Assembly: GCA_958510825.1 (NCBI GenBank)
Contig: OY294048.1
Location: forward strand, 28,299,026-28,363,025
Direction of reading: 5' to 3'
Source of the DNA: Brachypterus glaber
Taxonomy: Eukaryota > Arthropoda > Insecta > Coleoptera > Kateretidae
Length of the DNA stretch: 64,000 bases
Position 1 is the stretch's first letter, and every line of letters starts with the position of its first letter. A program made the position numbers and the translations under genes. The notes under the pieces were generated by a model, which saw nothing but the letters and a program-made list of their open reading frames with translations, did not search any database and was not told the origin of the DNA. Shown here piece after piece: positions 1 to 10,295 of the stretch.

Positions 1-107
1 TGTCATGTTTTTTCCTACTCATTTTTGTTATTATATTACCTATATCTAGATAACTAACCTAACCTAAATAATTTTTAATTTTTATGAATACAGGGTGTAT
101 TTGAAAT

Positions 108-985
108 AGTTGGCTTTTAATTCAATTCTCTCAAATTTCTTAACAAATACAAGGTGAAATCAAACGAATTTAAATTCAGCACACACAGATTAACTACAAA
201 CCTTAAAGATATTTTTAATAAATAAAAATAAAACTGAAAAAACATTTTAACAAAATTAAAAATATATCAACATCCTAGTTGGCTTTGACCTAAAATATTT
301 TTACTTTCTTAATAGATCCGAGGTGGACCCCACTGGATTCGGATCCGCCGTAAATAATTTAAGTAAAATCCATCAAAAAAATATATACACTGAGAAGGCA
401 CTGTTCAATATTATAAAAAGAATATATTAATTTATCACAGTTGGCTTTGATCTCAATAATCTGACATTTTTGACAAGATTCGAGGTGACATTCATCAAAA
501 TTAGATTCAGCACGAGCAAATTTTCCAAAAATCATCAAAATATTTGTTATACACTGATAAAACACGGTTTAGTAAAATAGAAAAAATTAATATTTTTGAC
601 AACCAAAAAGTTGGCTTTGACCTCTATTATTTTTAATGTTTCCAACTGATACAAGATGACACCCACTGAATTTGGATTCAGAATACCCAAATTTAAAAAC
701 CGTAAAAATATTTTGCCTACACTGAAAAAAACAGGGCTCTGTGATATAAAAACCCATTAACTGATCGAAGTAGGCTTTGACTTCATTAATATGAATTTGT
801 TAAAACAGTTACGAGATTAAATCCACCGGATTCGGATTTAGCGCACCCAAAATATTTAAAAACCATAAACATAATTTATTTATAACATAAAACGTTGTTT
901 TGTGAAATAAAAATCATGTATTTCGGTCATAGTTGGCTTTGACCTCAATTACCCCAAATTCCTCAACAGATACGAAACTGCCGTA
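108..985 (+). repeat. Diverged 160-170 bp tandem satellite, six copies
   Basis: Units begin with AGTTGGCTTTGACC-like sequence at about 108, 277, 439, 609, 769 and 931, so the spacings are 169, 162, 170, 160 and 162 bp. Each unit also holds a GATTCGGATT-like block and an ACACTGA-AAAA-like block in the same order. Copies are strongly diverged and the last is cut off near 985. The short reading frame across it is a by-product of the repeat. Confidence 0.8.
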
Positions 986-1085
986 GTTTTCGGCGAAAAC
1001 GGAAGTGCAAAAAAATTTGTAGTCCTTGATAAGAAATATAAGCTATAAAAAATTGCTTTGAATGGATTGAAAACAAGTGGACATT

Positions 1086-1503
1086 AAAATAAACATTTTT
1101 TGTTAAGTAAACATATGTCCGCAAATGAGCCGCTTTGGGCTGTAGGGCAAAAAAAATATTTGGTATTATTTTACAAAAAATGTTTACAAGGACATTAATT
1201 AATCACTTTTTGCTCATTTAGGACTTTGTTTTATTGACAAATAAATTATGGTTTACAATAATTGTTCAAAATGTTGACCATGAATTGAAAATTCACAATC
1301 AAAAATTTTCAGGGCAATCTGTATGGGGCTAGGAAATGTTATTTTATACTTTTTAGTACTATTTATTTTATACTTTTTAGTCTATTTTAAAAACGTATTA
1401 TATTAAAAAAATAAATATTTAAATAATTTTTTTTGCTCTACAGCTCAAACGGCTCATTTGCGGACATATGTTTACCAAACAAAAATGTTTGGACTTGGCC
1501 AAA
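1086..1503. mobile_element. Inverted-repeat (MITE-like) element, about 415 bp
   Basis: A roughly 70 bp arm at about 1092-1160, with core TAAACATATGTCCGCAAATG, returns inverted at about 1430-1500. The arms also share a TTTTTTTGCYCTACAGC-like inner part. The spacer is AT-rich and has no frame. No clear target duplication was found, so the ends are approximate. Confidence 0.65.
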
Positions 1504-2098
1504 AACCTCGAAATCGAAATTGCTTCAAATAGTTGCCTCTATCGTTTTTTATCTTCTCTATGAACTGTACCAGTAGATGGTGCCAAAGTCGTTTTTCTAT
1601 CAAAACAAATGAACCGAAAATGTCAGTTCAAAAATCGGGTTTCAAGAAACTAATTTTAAAACGTTATTTTTCCCGAAAAATCATGTTTTTTTAATATAAA
1701 TATCAAAGTTGTTGCTTTTTTAAGCAGTTTTTTAAAATGGATTTAAATTCCGTAGGTAGGTACCTATTTATTTTTTACAAAAAAAGTATTGTTTTTAATT
1801 ATTGAGTTTAAAAGGGAAAATCATAAGTTTTAGTCTGTAAATTTGGTTGATATTTTTAAAACTGGTATTACGACTTGGCAAAAAGTTTCAGATTAATCAG
1901 CATTAAGCAACTCTTTACACTTGGTTGAGAAGATTAAAATTTGGTATAAATTGGAGCTTATTAAGGGTTTTGGCCATGAATTTAGAAAATTCCGCCTGTG
2001 TGCGATGGAGGGGGAGAGGATTTTGAAAAAAAACCGTTTTTTGAAATGCACTCACGTACAATATTTTTAAAATAACTATATAAGTCAATATTATCTCA

Positions 2099-2122
2099 TA
2101 CTTCATGTTGCAACATGAAGTA
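2099..2122. repeat. 24 bp perfect palindrome
   Basis: TACTTCATGTTG is followed at once by its reverse complement, with no spacer. The function is unknown. Confidence 0.9.
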
Positions 2123-2530
2123 CGATTAAGTGAGATATTAGTTGTAGAGCTGCAATAAATATAATTAAATAGGTAAAACTATTGTGGTAAACTTTACAGT
2201 ATTAGCAACAGAATATTTATACACAAATCCCCCTTGTCCTTATTGCATGTGTATAGTACCAATAACTTTTGCGGCTTTATACCCATTTAATACCAAAAGG
2301 TCTTCTTAATGTTGAAAGTGGCCTCCAAGATATTGTTATAATCAGCTTACGCTCTCGAAAGCAAATGTGGACTCACGCCACCAAAGGGCCCTGCTAAACA
2401 CATTTTTCTGTTGAACGTGCAAAACTGACCAAAACTGTCCGATTAACCCATGTTTATCTATTTTTTACATATTAAAACGATATTGATATTAATTGTACTA
2501 CTCTTTAAAAGAATCATCCAAATTCAATTG

Positions 2531-2552
2531 AACTAACTTGATCAAGTTAGTT
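2531..2552. repeat. 22 bp perfect palindrome centred on TGATCA
   Basis: AACTAACTTGA is followed directly by its reverse complement. The symmetry continues imperfectly into the flanking CAATTG-like sequence. Confidence 0.85.
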
Positions 2553-3941
2553 TTAATTGGTTTTTATTTTTATTTTTACTGTTTATAATTTTTTTTATTA
2601 TTTATACTTATATAGATATCATTCAAATGTTTTCAAGTATATGTTGTAGTTTTTCCTGTCAATGGGCAATTCGGCTTGTTGAAAATAAGTATTTGATATG
2701 AAGTTAAGATGGTACATTCCTTTTAAGTGACCCCCCTGATTACTTCCCCAAGTAAAGTCTTGCGTTGGTAACGAGGGGATTACCACTATGGAAAGTTATG
2801 TCTACAAAAATCTTCGCAAAAAAATTGAAAAAAATATATTTATTGCCCTTTTTCTCGACTTTTTATATGCAATAGTAAGATTTTGGTGATTTTTTTTCTG
2901 TCGGTCGGCCGTTCGTTCTGTCTTTACCGAAAAAATGTGATCTATTTTTTTTAATTTCGTATTTTTTTTTATTGTAATTAACAAATAAAAAACGTTTTTC
3001 TGGTTTACATACATAGAAGATTTTCAATTTGGTTTTAGTATTTTTCTGCCTATGACGTCAGAGGTTCTAAAAATAATGAAATTGCACCATGGTTAATAAT
3101 GAATTTTTATTCAGCTGTTTTGGTATCTGATATTAACTAAATTAGTACCTATATACATGTTTTACAAAAAACACTTCGAAAAGTGAAAATCATTGGTCCA
3201 TCATATTCAACCATGGATTATACAACCCATAGATTACTGTAAAGATCATAGATTACTAGAGGTACAACCCCCATATATTAGATATTAGATATTCAACTCG
3301 TAACACGACAATATTTATAGGTTGCATATGCCTTGCTCCAAGCCTTGCGCAATTTGCACAGCACAAATAATCTGGTCTTTTGTTGATATAACCTTCAAAT
3401 AAAATTGTTTATTTTTCAAAATGACATATTTATTAACAAAATTTAACAAAAGTAGTTAGTAATTTTGTAAACTACTTATAAAAATTATAGTTAATTGTAC
3501 AATTTCGGCAAGACATATTTATATGAGCAGGTGATGTTATTAGTATATTTATTTCTCTTTTTTACTGTTAAATTATTATGTGTTAACGTTTCTGAGTGTT
3601 CTATATGAGGTGAATTTGTATCAAAGATGTGGGGGTACTGTGGGGTTTTCCGGTTCATTAAAATCGGTAGGCAAAGTTGTATTGTAGGGGGAAGAACTTG
3701 AAGAAAAATTAACTAAAGAAAGTAGCTTTTTCATTAAATTTTAGTAAAATAAACAAATAAGTAGCTAACTAAGTGTACTGGTAGTGAAAAAAAATACTAT
3801 ATTTTCCACGTGAGTAAAGATTTAACATTTTAGACGGCGTCTTGCCGGCTTCCCGCTAGCGCGCTCATCCCGCAATTTGACGTAGGTCAAAAAAACTTCT
3901 CTCACTTGGTAAATAATATACTATTTATACCTGCAAGAAGT

Positions 3942-4667
3942 ATCTAACAAGGATGGGGTCTTTTAAAGCGCCGGACAAAACCGCGCCTGGTTTACCGCGC
4001 CGCCCTTTACCGCGCCACCCTTTACCGCGACTGTCCTTTACCGCGCCGACCGTAACCGCGCCTAGGACATTACCGCGCCTAGGACATTTCCGCGCCTAGG
4101 ACATTTTCGCGCCTACACTAGCAACAATATTTTGTGGATTTTCAACTGTTTCAATTGCACGTTTTTTAACATTATGTTCCATCTCCTTTAAAAGCTTCCC
4201 GTTACTTGTATGAATTCTCCCCTTACAAGAGGTAACATCATATTTTACGCACTTCCAAAAATTTTTATTTTCTTTTGTTTTTTGTTTTCTGTAAATATGC
4301 TGCTTCCAAATAGCCAAATCTTTATTTCTACTGCTTTTGATAATTTCTATCGACATTGTAACTTAACTGAACCTCTACTAGGTAGGTAAATATACTAAAA
4401 CTCAATAAAAATAGCACAAAAAACACTTTTATATAAATCGAACAAAATCACAAAAAAAAACATAAAAAAATCATACAATAATAAATTAAAACTGGGCCAT
4501 GGCTCGGTAATGGACGACGCGGTAGAGGACGGCGCGGTAAAGAACGGCGCGGTAAAGGATGGCGCGGTAATGTCCTAGGCGCGGTAACTGACGGCGCGGT
4601 TTAGGACGGCGCGGTAATGGTCGGCGCGGTAAATTTGGCGCTGTAAAAGACGGCGCCCATCTAACAA
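3942..4667. mobile_element. Non-autonomous MULE (Mutator-like) element, 708 bp plus 9 bp target duplication
   Basis: The 9 bp direct repeat ATCTAACAA lies at 3942-3950 and 4659-4667 and brackets a 708 bp element. The ends are an imperfect terminal inverted repeat: GGATGGGGTCTTTTAAAGCGCC at one side against a GGGCGCCGTCTTTTACAGCGCC-like inverse at the other. Inside each end is a cluster of TTTACCGCGCC / GGCGCGGTAA motifs, about eight per side, in opposite orientation. A 9 bp duplication, subterminal repeat clusters and a FLYWCH-type remnant together fit Mutator-like elements. No transposase core is left, so this is an internally deleted copy. Confidence 0.8.
4096..4356 (-). pseudogene. FLYWCH zinc-finger remnant of a MULE protein
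   Basis: An 86-codon frame starts at an ATG at 4356 and runs into the left subterminal repeats, where it stops. Residues 17-61 look like a FLYWCH finger: W17, Y22, a W34-K-C36 pair, C44 in TSCKGR, and an E-H61-N segment. The expected final His two residues after H61 is Val, so one zinc ligand is lost. FLYWCH fingers are DNA-binding domains found on insect MULE-derived proteins, usually ahead of a MULE transposase domain. That domain is absent and the last residues are encoded by terminal repeat. It is best read as the N-terminus of a deleted transposase gene; expression as a small DNA-binding peptide is possible but unsupported. Confidence 0.6.
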
Positions 4668-5525
4668 AAGTATCACAATTACTTCATATTATTTTAATTG
4701 TGAAAAAAGTAACTTTTTTGAATTTCAGTTAGATTTTTATCCACTGATTATAAAATACATCAAGATAGTTTAGGCCTTGATTCTAACGGACACACCAGGC
4801 TCTTTTTTAGCTTGAGTCCACAAATATATCCGCGCATTTACGGGCATTTGATGCGAACGTGTATTGCCAAATAAGGCCGAAAGAATGACATCGGTCTGAG
4901 CGGTCTGCAAAGAAGTGTCCGACATAAATTAGGTTAGGTTTGGACGGATGATCGTAAATATGTCGCCCAAAGCCAAGACAACGCCTCCTATGCGACTATA
5001 TAAAAAAAGAAAAGAATAGTTTAAGAATTATTACACATAGATAACTAGAAAAAAATATATAAAAAAAACTTTTTAAGGACACGCTTCAATTTTAAATTCA
5101 GAAAAAATATAAAATAGTTCAGTATCAGGCCTCTTTATAAATAAAACTTTTTTTTCTGTATTATTGTATTGTTTCTGGAACCTTTTAAGATGGAGTAATG
5201 AACAACATTTCTAAGAAGAATGTAAAAAAAATGTGAAGAAGCTAAATTCCGAAGACATAATTATGTGTCATACGAAAAAATTTGTAAAATGTATATGAAA
5301 TATAACAAAATGTTATTTAAGATTTAATTAGTCTTAGATGTAAACTACCTGTATCAGAATATACCGCGCATGTCTAAAGTCCTCACCCCCTTTAACTTTT
5401 AAACGGCTTAAGATATCAACTTGAAATTTCTATCATGTAAATAACATAACCAATATGATTTTTTGGTATATACTATATATATATTTTATATGTATGTATT
5501 ACGGGCAAAGACGATCATTCGGCCA
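4668..5525. other. AT-rich spacer with a decayed foldback fragment
   Basis: There is no gene. At about 5380-5440 a stretch reading CCCTTTAACTTTTAAACGGCTTAAGATATC is a diverged copy of the end of the foldback family found intact at 17695-18396 (CTCTTAACTTTTGAAC..GAGATATCGACTTC). Confidence 0.45.
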
Positions 5526-5612
5526 ATGACGTTATTGACCGGTCAGTGATGATAATGCTCAGCCAAATGGGACATTACCGATAATGACCGGCCAATAACG
5601 TTAATGCCTATA
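5526..5612. repeat. Imperfect inverted repeat with CCGGTCA-type motifs
   Basis: GACGTTATTGACCGGTCAG..GATAATG at about 5526-5560 recurs inverted at about 5570-5612 (CATTACCGATAATGACCGGCCAATAACG). A further GCGGCCAGTGATGATAA lies near 5691. It is a small hairpin-forming repeat, perhaps a MITE end. Confidence 0.55.
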
Positions 5613-5884
5613 TAATTTGGGCAATGTTGATAGTTCATGATACAAGCGCATCGTTCTCCGGGTATTGACAACATTGCCCGTTAGAGAGCGGCCAGTGATG
5701 ATAAAATTGAAAGTTAGGCTAAAAAATTAAGCAAAAAGGAGCAAAACCAACGTTAATGCAAACAAAAGTCCCATCATTAAAAAAAAACACTAAACCAGTA
5801 CAAAACCAAATCAAACTAAAGTTAGCGTAAACCATGGTAAAAATTCCATAGTGATATCTCTTTTAATAACGCCAGAAATCATCT

Positions 5885-5922
5885 GAAGATATTTGTGTAT
5901 TTCGAAATACACAAATATCTTC
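5885..5922. repeat. 38 bp perfect palindrome
   Basis: GAAGATATTTGTGTATTTC at 5885-5903 is followed directly by its exact reverse complement at 5904-5922, centred on TTCGAA. There is no spacer. Confidence 0.95.
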
Positions 5923-6690
5923 TTTTTTAATTACTTTACACGGTATACAAGTCAAATACCCAACTTTTAATTGAGGAATAGTTAGGTGTAGGAGGTCAAT
6001 TTAAAGAATTTAGGAAATCGTTTTTGGTTTTACTTATTTTATGGATTTTTCTAAATACGTGGGGTGTCCCAGCCATAAGCCTCGGCTTATTTGGGAGACT
6101 TTAGGATAATCTGCTGTAACCAACGATAAATAAATAAATATATTGGAGTTTCTTTCACAAAAAATAAAAACGCTTCAAAATCCAAATAGTATTTACTAAA
6201 TACAAATGCATAGAGTATGATAACATATGATTTTTGTAATGACAAACAGACATAACCCCATTTCAATATTACACATTCACACAACTTTTTATGAAAAATT
6301 TTAGCTAACCCTACTTTTCCATTTATTATGAAATCAAGTGTACCAAATTTGAAATATCTGTTAAGGTTTCTGTGATACTTTACTATCAGATACTTGATTG
6401 CCAAACGCAAAAGGCGGCCAACTAAAAATTTGCCTAATGGAAAATCTAGCCCTGTGTAAAGGTCACCTAAGTTATATTCAGGGTTTTTTTTTATTACAGT
6501 TGAAACAGTCGACTAATTTAAACTGCCTGCTTTTGACCTATATTTTTATATAATTACTTTGTTTCTTTTTGTTACCATGAGTATGTATTTTCTCATCTCA
6601 AAGGTATAAGGTGCAAGAATGTATACCCCTTTTAACTAGTTTTTATATTTGTAAAGTGATGGCATATATTTCGCTGAGTAAACATTGCGT
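5923..6690. other. No recognisable gene
   Basis: AT-rich sequence. The longest frame (107 codons, minus strand, 6087-6410) has no domain I recognise and looks like chance in low-complexity DNA. Confidence 0.4.
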
Positions 6691-6693
6691 TTA

Positions 6694-6698
6694 CTCTC

Positions 6699-6741
<43 letters not shown>
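6694..6741. repeat. (CT)n microsatellite
   Basis: About 48 bp of CT/TCT repeats, the last 35 or so pure CT. Confidence 0.95.
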
Positions 6742-6743
<2 letters not shown>

Positions 6744-6982
6744 TGCCAATAAATCAGAGTAATACTTAGTTTTCAAAGACAAATGAGTTCAACTCCCCGC
6801 CAAATCTGAAGATTTGGGACTGGAAAAATTTTGCACGGATTTTCTCTTATCAGATCAGGCTCGAACTGGACAATGTCAGGGGGACACATCGACTTGTAAA
6901 TTTCGAAACCTCGTAGATATCTCAAAAAATCAATTTTATGGTTCTTGTGCTAACCAACTCTGTACATGATGACTGGCAACAT

Positions 6983-7050
6983 AAAGGTAACATAATATGT
7001 AAATATGTAAAGGTAACATAATATGTAAATATGTAAAGGTAACATAATAT
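6983..7050 (+). repeat. 26 bp tandem repeat, 2.6 copies
   Basis: Units start AAAGGTAACATAATATG at 6983, 7009 and 7035 and are essentially identical. Confidence 0.9.
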
Positions 7051-7237
7051 AATTGGAGTTTGCATATTATACAAACTCATATTAACTATTCCAATTACAT
7101 AGTTTATGAGTTACGTTATATTCGAGTAATAAATTAGAGTTTGTATAAGTTAAGGCCTATCCACAGGCTTGCATAACAAAACATAAAGCATAATAACATA
7201 ATGACATAATTTGCATGCGGCACAAGAAAGAAAGACT

Positions 7238-7388
7238 TAAGGCATATCCAGAAGCTCGCATAACAATATAGTACATAATAATGCAGTACCGTGATTGGCT
7301 TACAAGATACATGGCGGTATTTCAAGCCAATCACGGCATAGCATTCTTATGTACTATGTTGTTATGCGAGCCTGTGGATATGCCCTTA
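7238..7388. mobile_element. 151 bp palindromic MITE
   Basis: TAAGGCATATCCAGAAGCTCG at the left returns inverted as CGAGCCTGTGGATATGCCCTTA at the right. The middle also pairs (CCGTGATTGGCTT with AAGCCAATCACGG), so nearly the whole element can fold on itself. Confidence 0.75.
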
Positions 7389-7412
7389 TCCACAAATCCA
7401 CTTTCTATACAT

Positions 7413-7972
7413 GTAGTAGTAATGGTGGGGAGGTCAAGCCTGGCAACTAGACCATATGGTCCTTTTTGCCTACCCCTGTGTTACTAGTTTTTCTACTCTA
7501 ACGAGGATTTTAGTTGCTGTACCCCGGGACCTACAGTTTAGCGAGGAATCCGAACCTCGTTTTGTCGGCTTTTTTGGCTAAGTGAGCGGCTTTGATCCTT
7601 AAGTTTATTGGCTGCCAGTGCACTTGGACCGGCGCCAAACTGCTTAAGGATCATTTTCGCTTGCAGCCTTAGTACAGATCCTGGTTGCTTGGAAGTCCTT
7701 AAAGTGAGCTCTGCCAACCGACCTGACAGCTACCTTGCTGCTCCCTCTCGGTGCGCCCGGGTAGTATCACAAGTCCGAGTGCTATGCGGCATTATCCACT
7801 GCAAACCTTTTTCTGTACTGTGTGCTTAGATCTTCGGCAGCACAAGCCGACGTGGTGGGGAAACGACGGTATTTTATTTCTGTGAAAAAGTTGTTCCACA
7901 ACCGAGGATTGAACCCCGGCCTCTCGAATACTAGATCGAGGCGTTCACGACTGAGCTACCGCCGCCCCTCCC
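7413..7972 (-). mobile_element. tRNA-derived SINE, 560 bp, with 9 bp target duplication
   Basis: The direct repeat TCTATACAT at 7404-7412 and 7973-7981 brackets the element exactly. Read on the minus strand it begins with a tRNA-like head: a GGCGGTAGCTCAGTCGTG segment matching a Pol III A box, then about 40 bp later GGGGTTCAATCCTCGG matching a B box. The body is GC-richer than its surroundings. The 3' end (GGCAAAAAGGACC..., then CCTCCCCACC, then TTACTACTAC) is very similar to the 3' end of the LINE at 37778-40209. The head gives an internal Pol III promoter; the shared tail is the expected recognition site for that LINE's reverse transcriptase. Confidence 0.85.
7898..7970 (-). promoter_or_regulatory. 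tRNA-like head / internal Pol III promoter of the SINE
   Basis: The A-box-like TAGCTCAGT and B-box-like GGTTCAATCC are correctly ordered and spaced on the minus strand within a 73 bp tRNA-like unit. It is part of the SINE and is not called as a working tRNA gene. Confidence 0.7.
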
Positions 7973-7999
7973 TCTATACATAGGCACATAAGATTTATT

Positions 8000-8400
8000 A
8001 TTTTATTTAGTTATTTATTAACGGGATAACCCCTTTTTTAAATTACAATATATACATACATAAAATTTACACAAATATATGTAAATAATAATAAAAAAAT
8101 ACATTAAAATATATAACTAAAATAATTAAAATTAATTTACAAACTGTAGTAAAGTTTTAAGAATATAAGAAACTAGTTCAGTATGCTTCAAAAAACACCA
8201 ATAACATGCACAGTTGGGTTCAAATTTGCTAAAGATACCATTCAAGTTAGAGGACCATTTAAAAGATAATTTTTGTTGTGAAAATTGATGTAAAATAAGT
8301 AAGTGTTTCTTGTTAAAAAGTTAATATTAAAATTTATTATAGAAAGCAGATTATGACATTGAAACTTTCTTGATAAAATATTGTGTAAATCCGCTTTATT
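8000..8400 (-). pseudogene. 3' end of a Jockey/CR1-like LINE (post-RT C-terminus)
   Basis: Minus-strand translation from about 8396 to 8165 gives a broken but recognisable LINE C-terminal region: NLLSIINFNINFLTRNTYLF, then INFHNKNYLLNGPLTWM, then SLANLNP. This follows the usual LLSLINFNIP..TRN..LFYIP..RTNY..NSP layout seen downstream of the RT domain in Jockey/CR1-type LINEs. Stops interrupt it and no catalytic part is left. The AT-rich stretch down to about 8000 is probably its 3' untranslated region. Confidence 0.5.
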
Positions 8401-8613
8401 ATTGACAGTTTGTGTCGTTATTGGCTAAATATTATGTTTAATATTATGTTTAATAGTAGATTTAAATCACAATTGTCAAAGTTAGGTTATAACACTAAGC
8501 GCTGTTAAAACAGAAGTGGTTTTGAAAACAACGCCAAGAAAAAATAGAAGAAGAAGAAGAAGAAATGTGATTAGCATTACTTTTATTTTTCTTATGTAAT
8601 ATGTCGTGTTATG

Positions 8614-8873
8614 TAACTACGTAGATTTCGCCATTGACTTTTGCTTTTAAAATCCTTATGTCTTATGCACGATTTATGTATTATGGTTATGCAAGCCTCT
8701 GGATAGGCCTTTACCAGTGTTTATGTACAGAGTTGAATAGTACTAACTACGTAGATTTCGCCATTGACTTTTGCTTTTAAAATCCTTATGTCTTATGCAC
8801 GATTTATGTATTATGGTTATGCAAGCCTCTGGATAGGCCTTTACCAGTGTTCATATACAGAATTGAATAGTAC
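8614..8873 (+). repeat. 130 bp tandem duplication
   Basis: Copies at 8614-8743 and 8744-8873 begin TAACTACGTAGATTTCGCC and differ at only about three positions near their ends, so the duplication is recent. It covers the right end of the 7151-8713 insertion and the adjoining flank. Confidence 0.9.
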
Positions 8874-9254
8874 AAGGAGTAGAAAATAGATTTTTGGGGA
8901 TTCGAAGTTTCGAAATTTACAAGTAGATATGCTGCTGTGATTAACAGCTTCTTGGTGGCCAAATATTTTTTTTGTGATTTCGATTTAAAAAGAAATTATT
9001 TTTCATAACTATAATAATATTTTATTTACGGAAATTCAATTTTAACAATAAATTCATATAAAAAATATTAATACATCACAATATCACAATATAAATCACA
9101 AGTTATATAAATCTAAAACTAACCTATTCAGGTCCCGAGAACTAAGCTGCTTTTAGATCCCCCAAGGAAAGTCTTAGGTTAGTAAAAAAATTTCATTGCT
9201 TTTTTTTACGTTACTCGACGTTTTATATCCAAAACATATGATTTCCGCCAAAAA

Positions 9255-9420
9255 AAAAATTCTGTCTGTCGGTCGGTCTGTGTGTCCGGGAAATTTGTGA
9301 CCACGATAACTCAAGAACGCTTCCGAATAAAGACTTCAAATTTGGACCACAGGTTAATTATCCAAAGTTCTAGGCTGGGATTGTTTTTCGTAAAAATCGG
9401 ATTGGGGCAAGGGCCATTTT
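9255..9420 (+). repeat. Decayed interspersed repeat (TGTCCGGGAAAT family)
   Basis: CTGTCTGTCGGTCGGTCTGTGTGTCCGGG, then CGATAACTCAAGAACGCTT, then AAAGACTTCAAATTTGG. The same order of blocks appears at about 33905-34005, so this is a dispersed family. Confidence 0.6.
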
Positions 9421-9430
9421 TTTTTTCAAT

Positions 9431-9640
9431 TTATTTTTCATTTTTGATTTTAATGAACCTAGACCTAGAGGGGAAAGTATTATTTTGTTGGCAGCAGTAT
9501 TTAAACTTTGTCAAGTTAGTAAAAAAATCCAAGTCTAACATGTTAGCAAGCCTGCAAATCCTACTAATAGAATAATTATTACCATAATTGGTTCTATGTG
9601 TAGTACTGTAGAAAATACGAAGCATATAACAATATTATTC
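9431..9640 (-). pseudogene. C-terminal fragment of a Jockey/CR1-like LINE
   Basis: An open frame on the minus strand encodes RIFYSTTHRTNYGNNYSISR followed by ICRLANMLDLDFFTNLTKFK. This matches the conserved end of Jockey/CR1-type LINE ORF2 (LFYIP.HRTNYG.NSPI.RICRLAN). Only this tail remains; RT and endonuclease are absent. It overlaps on the opposite strand the repeat at 9255-9420 and its extension. It probably belongs to the same broad group as the fragment at 8000-8400 but is not an obvious copy of it. Confidence 0.55.
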
Positions 9641-10295
9641 AATTTTCAGTATACTATGGCCGCATTATTCACGTACGTCTGAGTCAATAACATACATTAT
9701 TTGCCACTGTGCAGTGTAAAAAATATTTCCTTGAATTTAATTACCAGCTATAGGTACCAGCATTTCAAAAGAAATTGTAACATTTTTCCGAATTTTAAAA
9801 TATTTTAATTTTAAAAAATTTATTTTAGGATATTACGTCGACTACGCAATACGTCGTTATCGATAATTTAAAGGGTAACCTTAGGCAAAAAAATACCTTA
9901 TGCACTTGAATATAAAGTAGGTAGTGTTGTTTTTTTCTGAATGTTGGCAATATTTTGGTTATTATGTGTAAACGCTTTAGATTTAATGGATATTAACCCT
10001 ATTGCACCTTTTGCCCATTTGGGAACACCGGCATTAAGAGACCTGAATTCTTCAATAACCAAAATATAAACTTTATGGGCACCTAGTTATCACTTGGGGA
10101 CACTGTTCTTCAAGTTGGAGTATGTATCTATAGAAAGATGGCAGTATCTAATCTTGCCGGCAGGTGATCATCTCATGCACTTTGAAAATTATCTGGAGTA
10201 GAATTTGTGTTAGTGTGTTGGTTTTGTTTAAAAACGAGCTTTTGAGTTCTAATAAATTCTAAAAATGGTTTAGCTGATTACCACACATAACACTG
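9641..10295. other. No recognisable feature
   Basis: AT-rich sequence with no gene, clear repeat boundary or structured motif that I can support. Confidence 0.4.

Larger units (their letters stand above)
1504..3950. other. AT-rich sequence without recognisable genes
   Basis: There is no convincing coding sequence. It holds two short perfect palindromes (listed separately). Near 2900 there is a CTGTCGGTCGG-like stretch of the kind that recurs near 9260 and 33905 in other decayed repeats. The short frames here match nothing I recognise. Confidence 0.5.
7151..8713. mobile_element. Composite insertion with TAAGGCCTATCCACAGGCTTG termini
   Basis: Terminal inverted repeats at 7151-7178 and 8686-8713 share the core GGCCTATCC(A/-)AGGCTTGCATAAC. 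The interior holds a 151 bp MITE with related termini, a SINE and a LINE tail. No transposase frame is visible, so it is non-autonomous or composite. Confidence 0.5.
6890..8935. mobile_element. Palindromic element opened by nested insertions
   Basis: The left end (TTGTAAATTTCGAAACC..., AACTCTGTACATGATGACTGG) and right end (GTACAGAGTTGAATAG..., GGTTTCGAAATTTACAAG-like) are inverted copies. Together they match the compact palindromic element at 23905-24140. Here the two halves are pushed 1.5 kb apart by an insertion running from about 7151 to 8713. The left half carries a 26 bp tandem repeat and the right half a 130 bp duplication. Confidence 0.65.

Noticed and set aside
4780..4925. Possible MITE with GGACACA/TGTCCGA ends
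   Set aside because: The inverted match is only about 7-8 bp and nothing inside supports an element.
4925..4945. TTAGGTTAGG-like sequence (also AACCTAACCTAA near 55)
   Set aside because: It resembles the insect telomere repeat but is only two units long; not an array.
6087..6410. 107-codon minus-strand frame
   Set aside because: Low-complexity AT-rich translation with no motif; more likely chance than a gene.
7281..7829. 68- and 73-codon plus-strand frames
   Set aside because: They lie in a palindromic MITE and in the antisense strand of a SINE.
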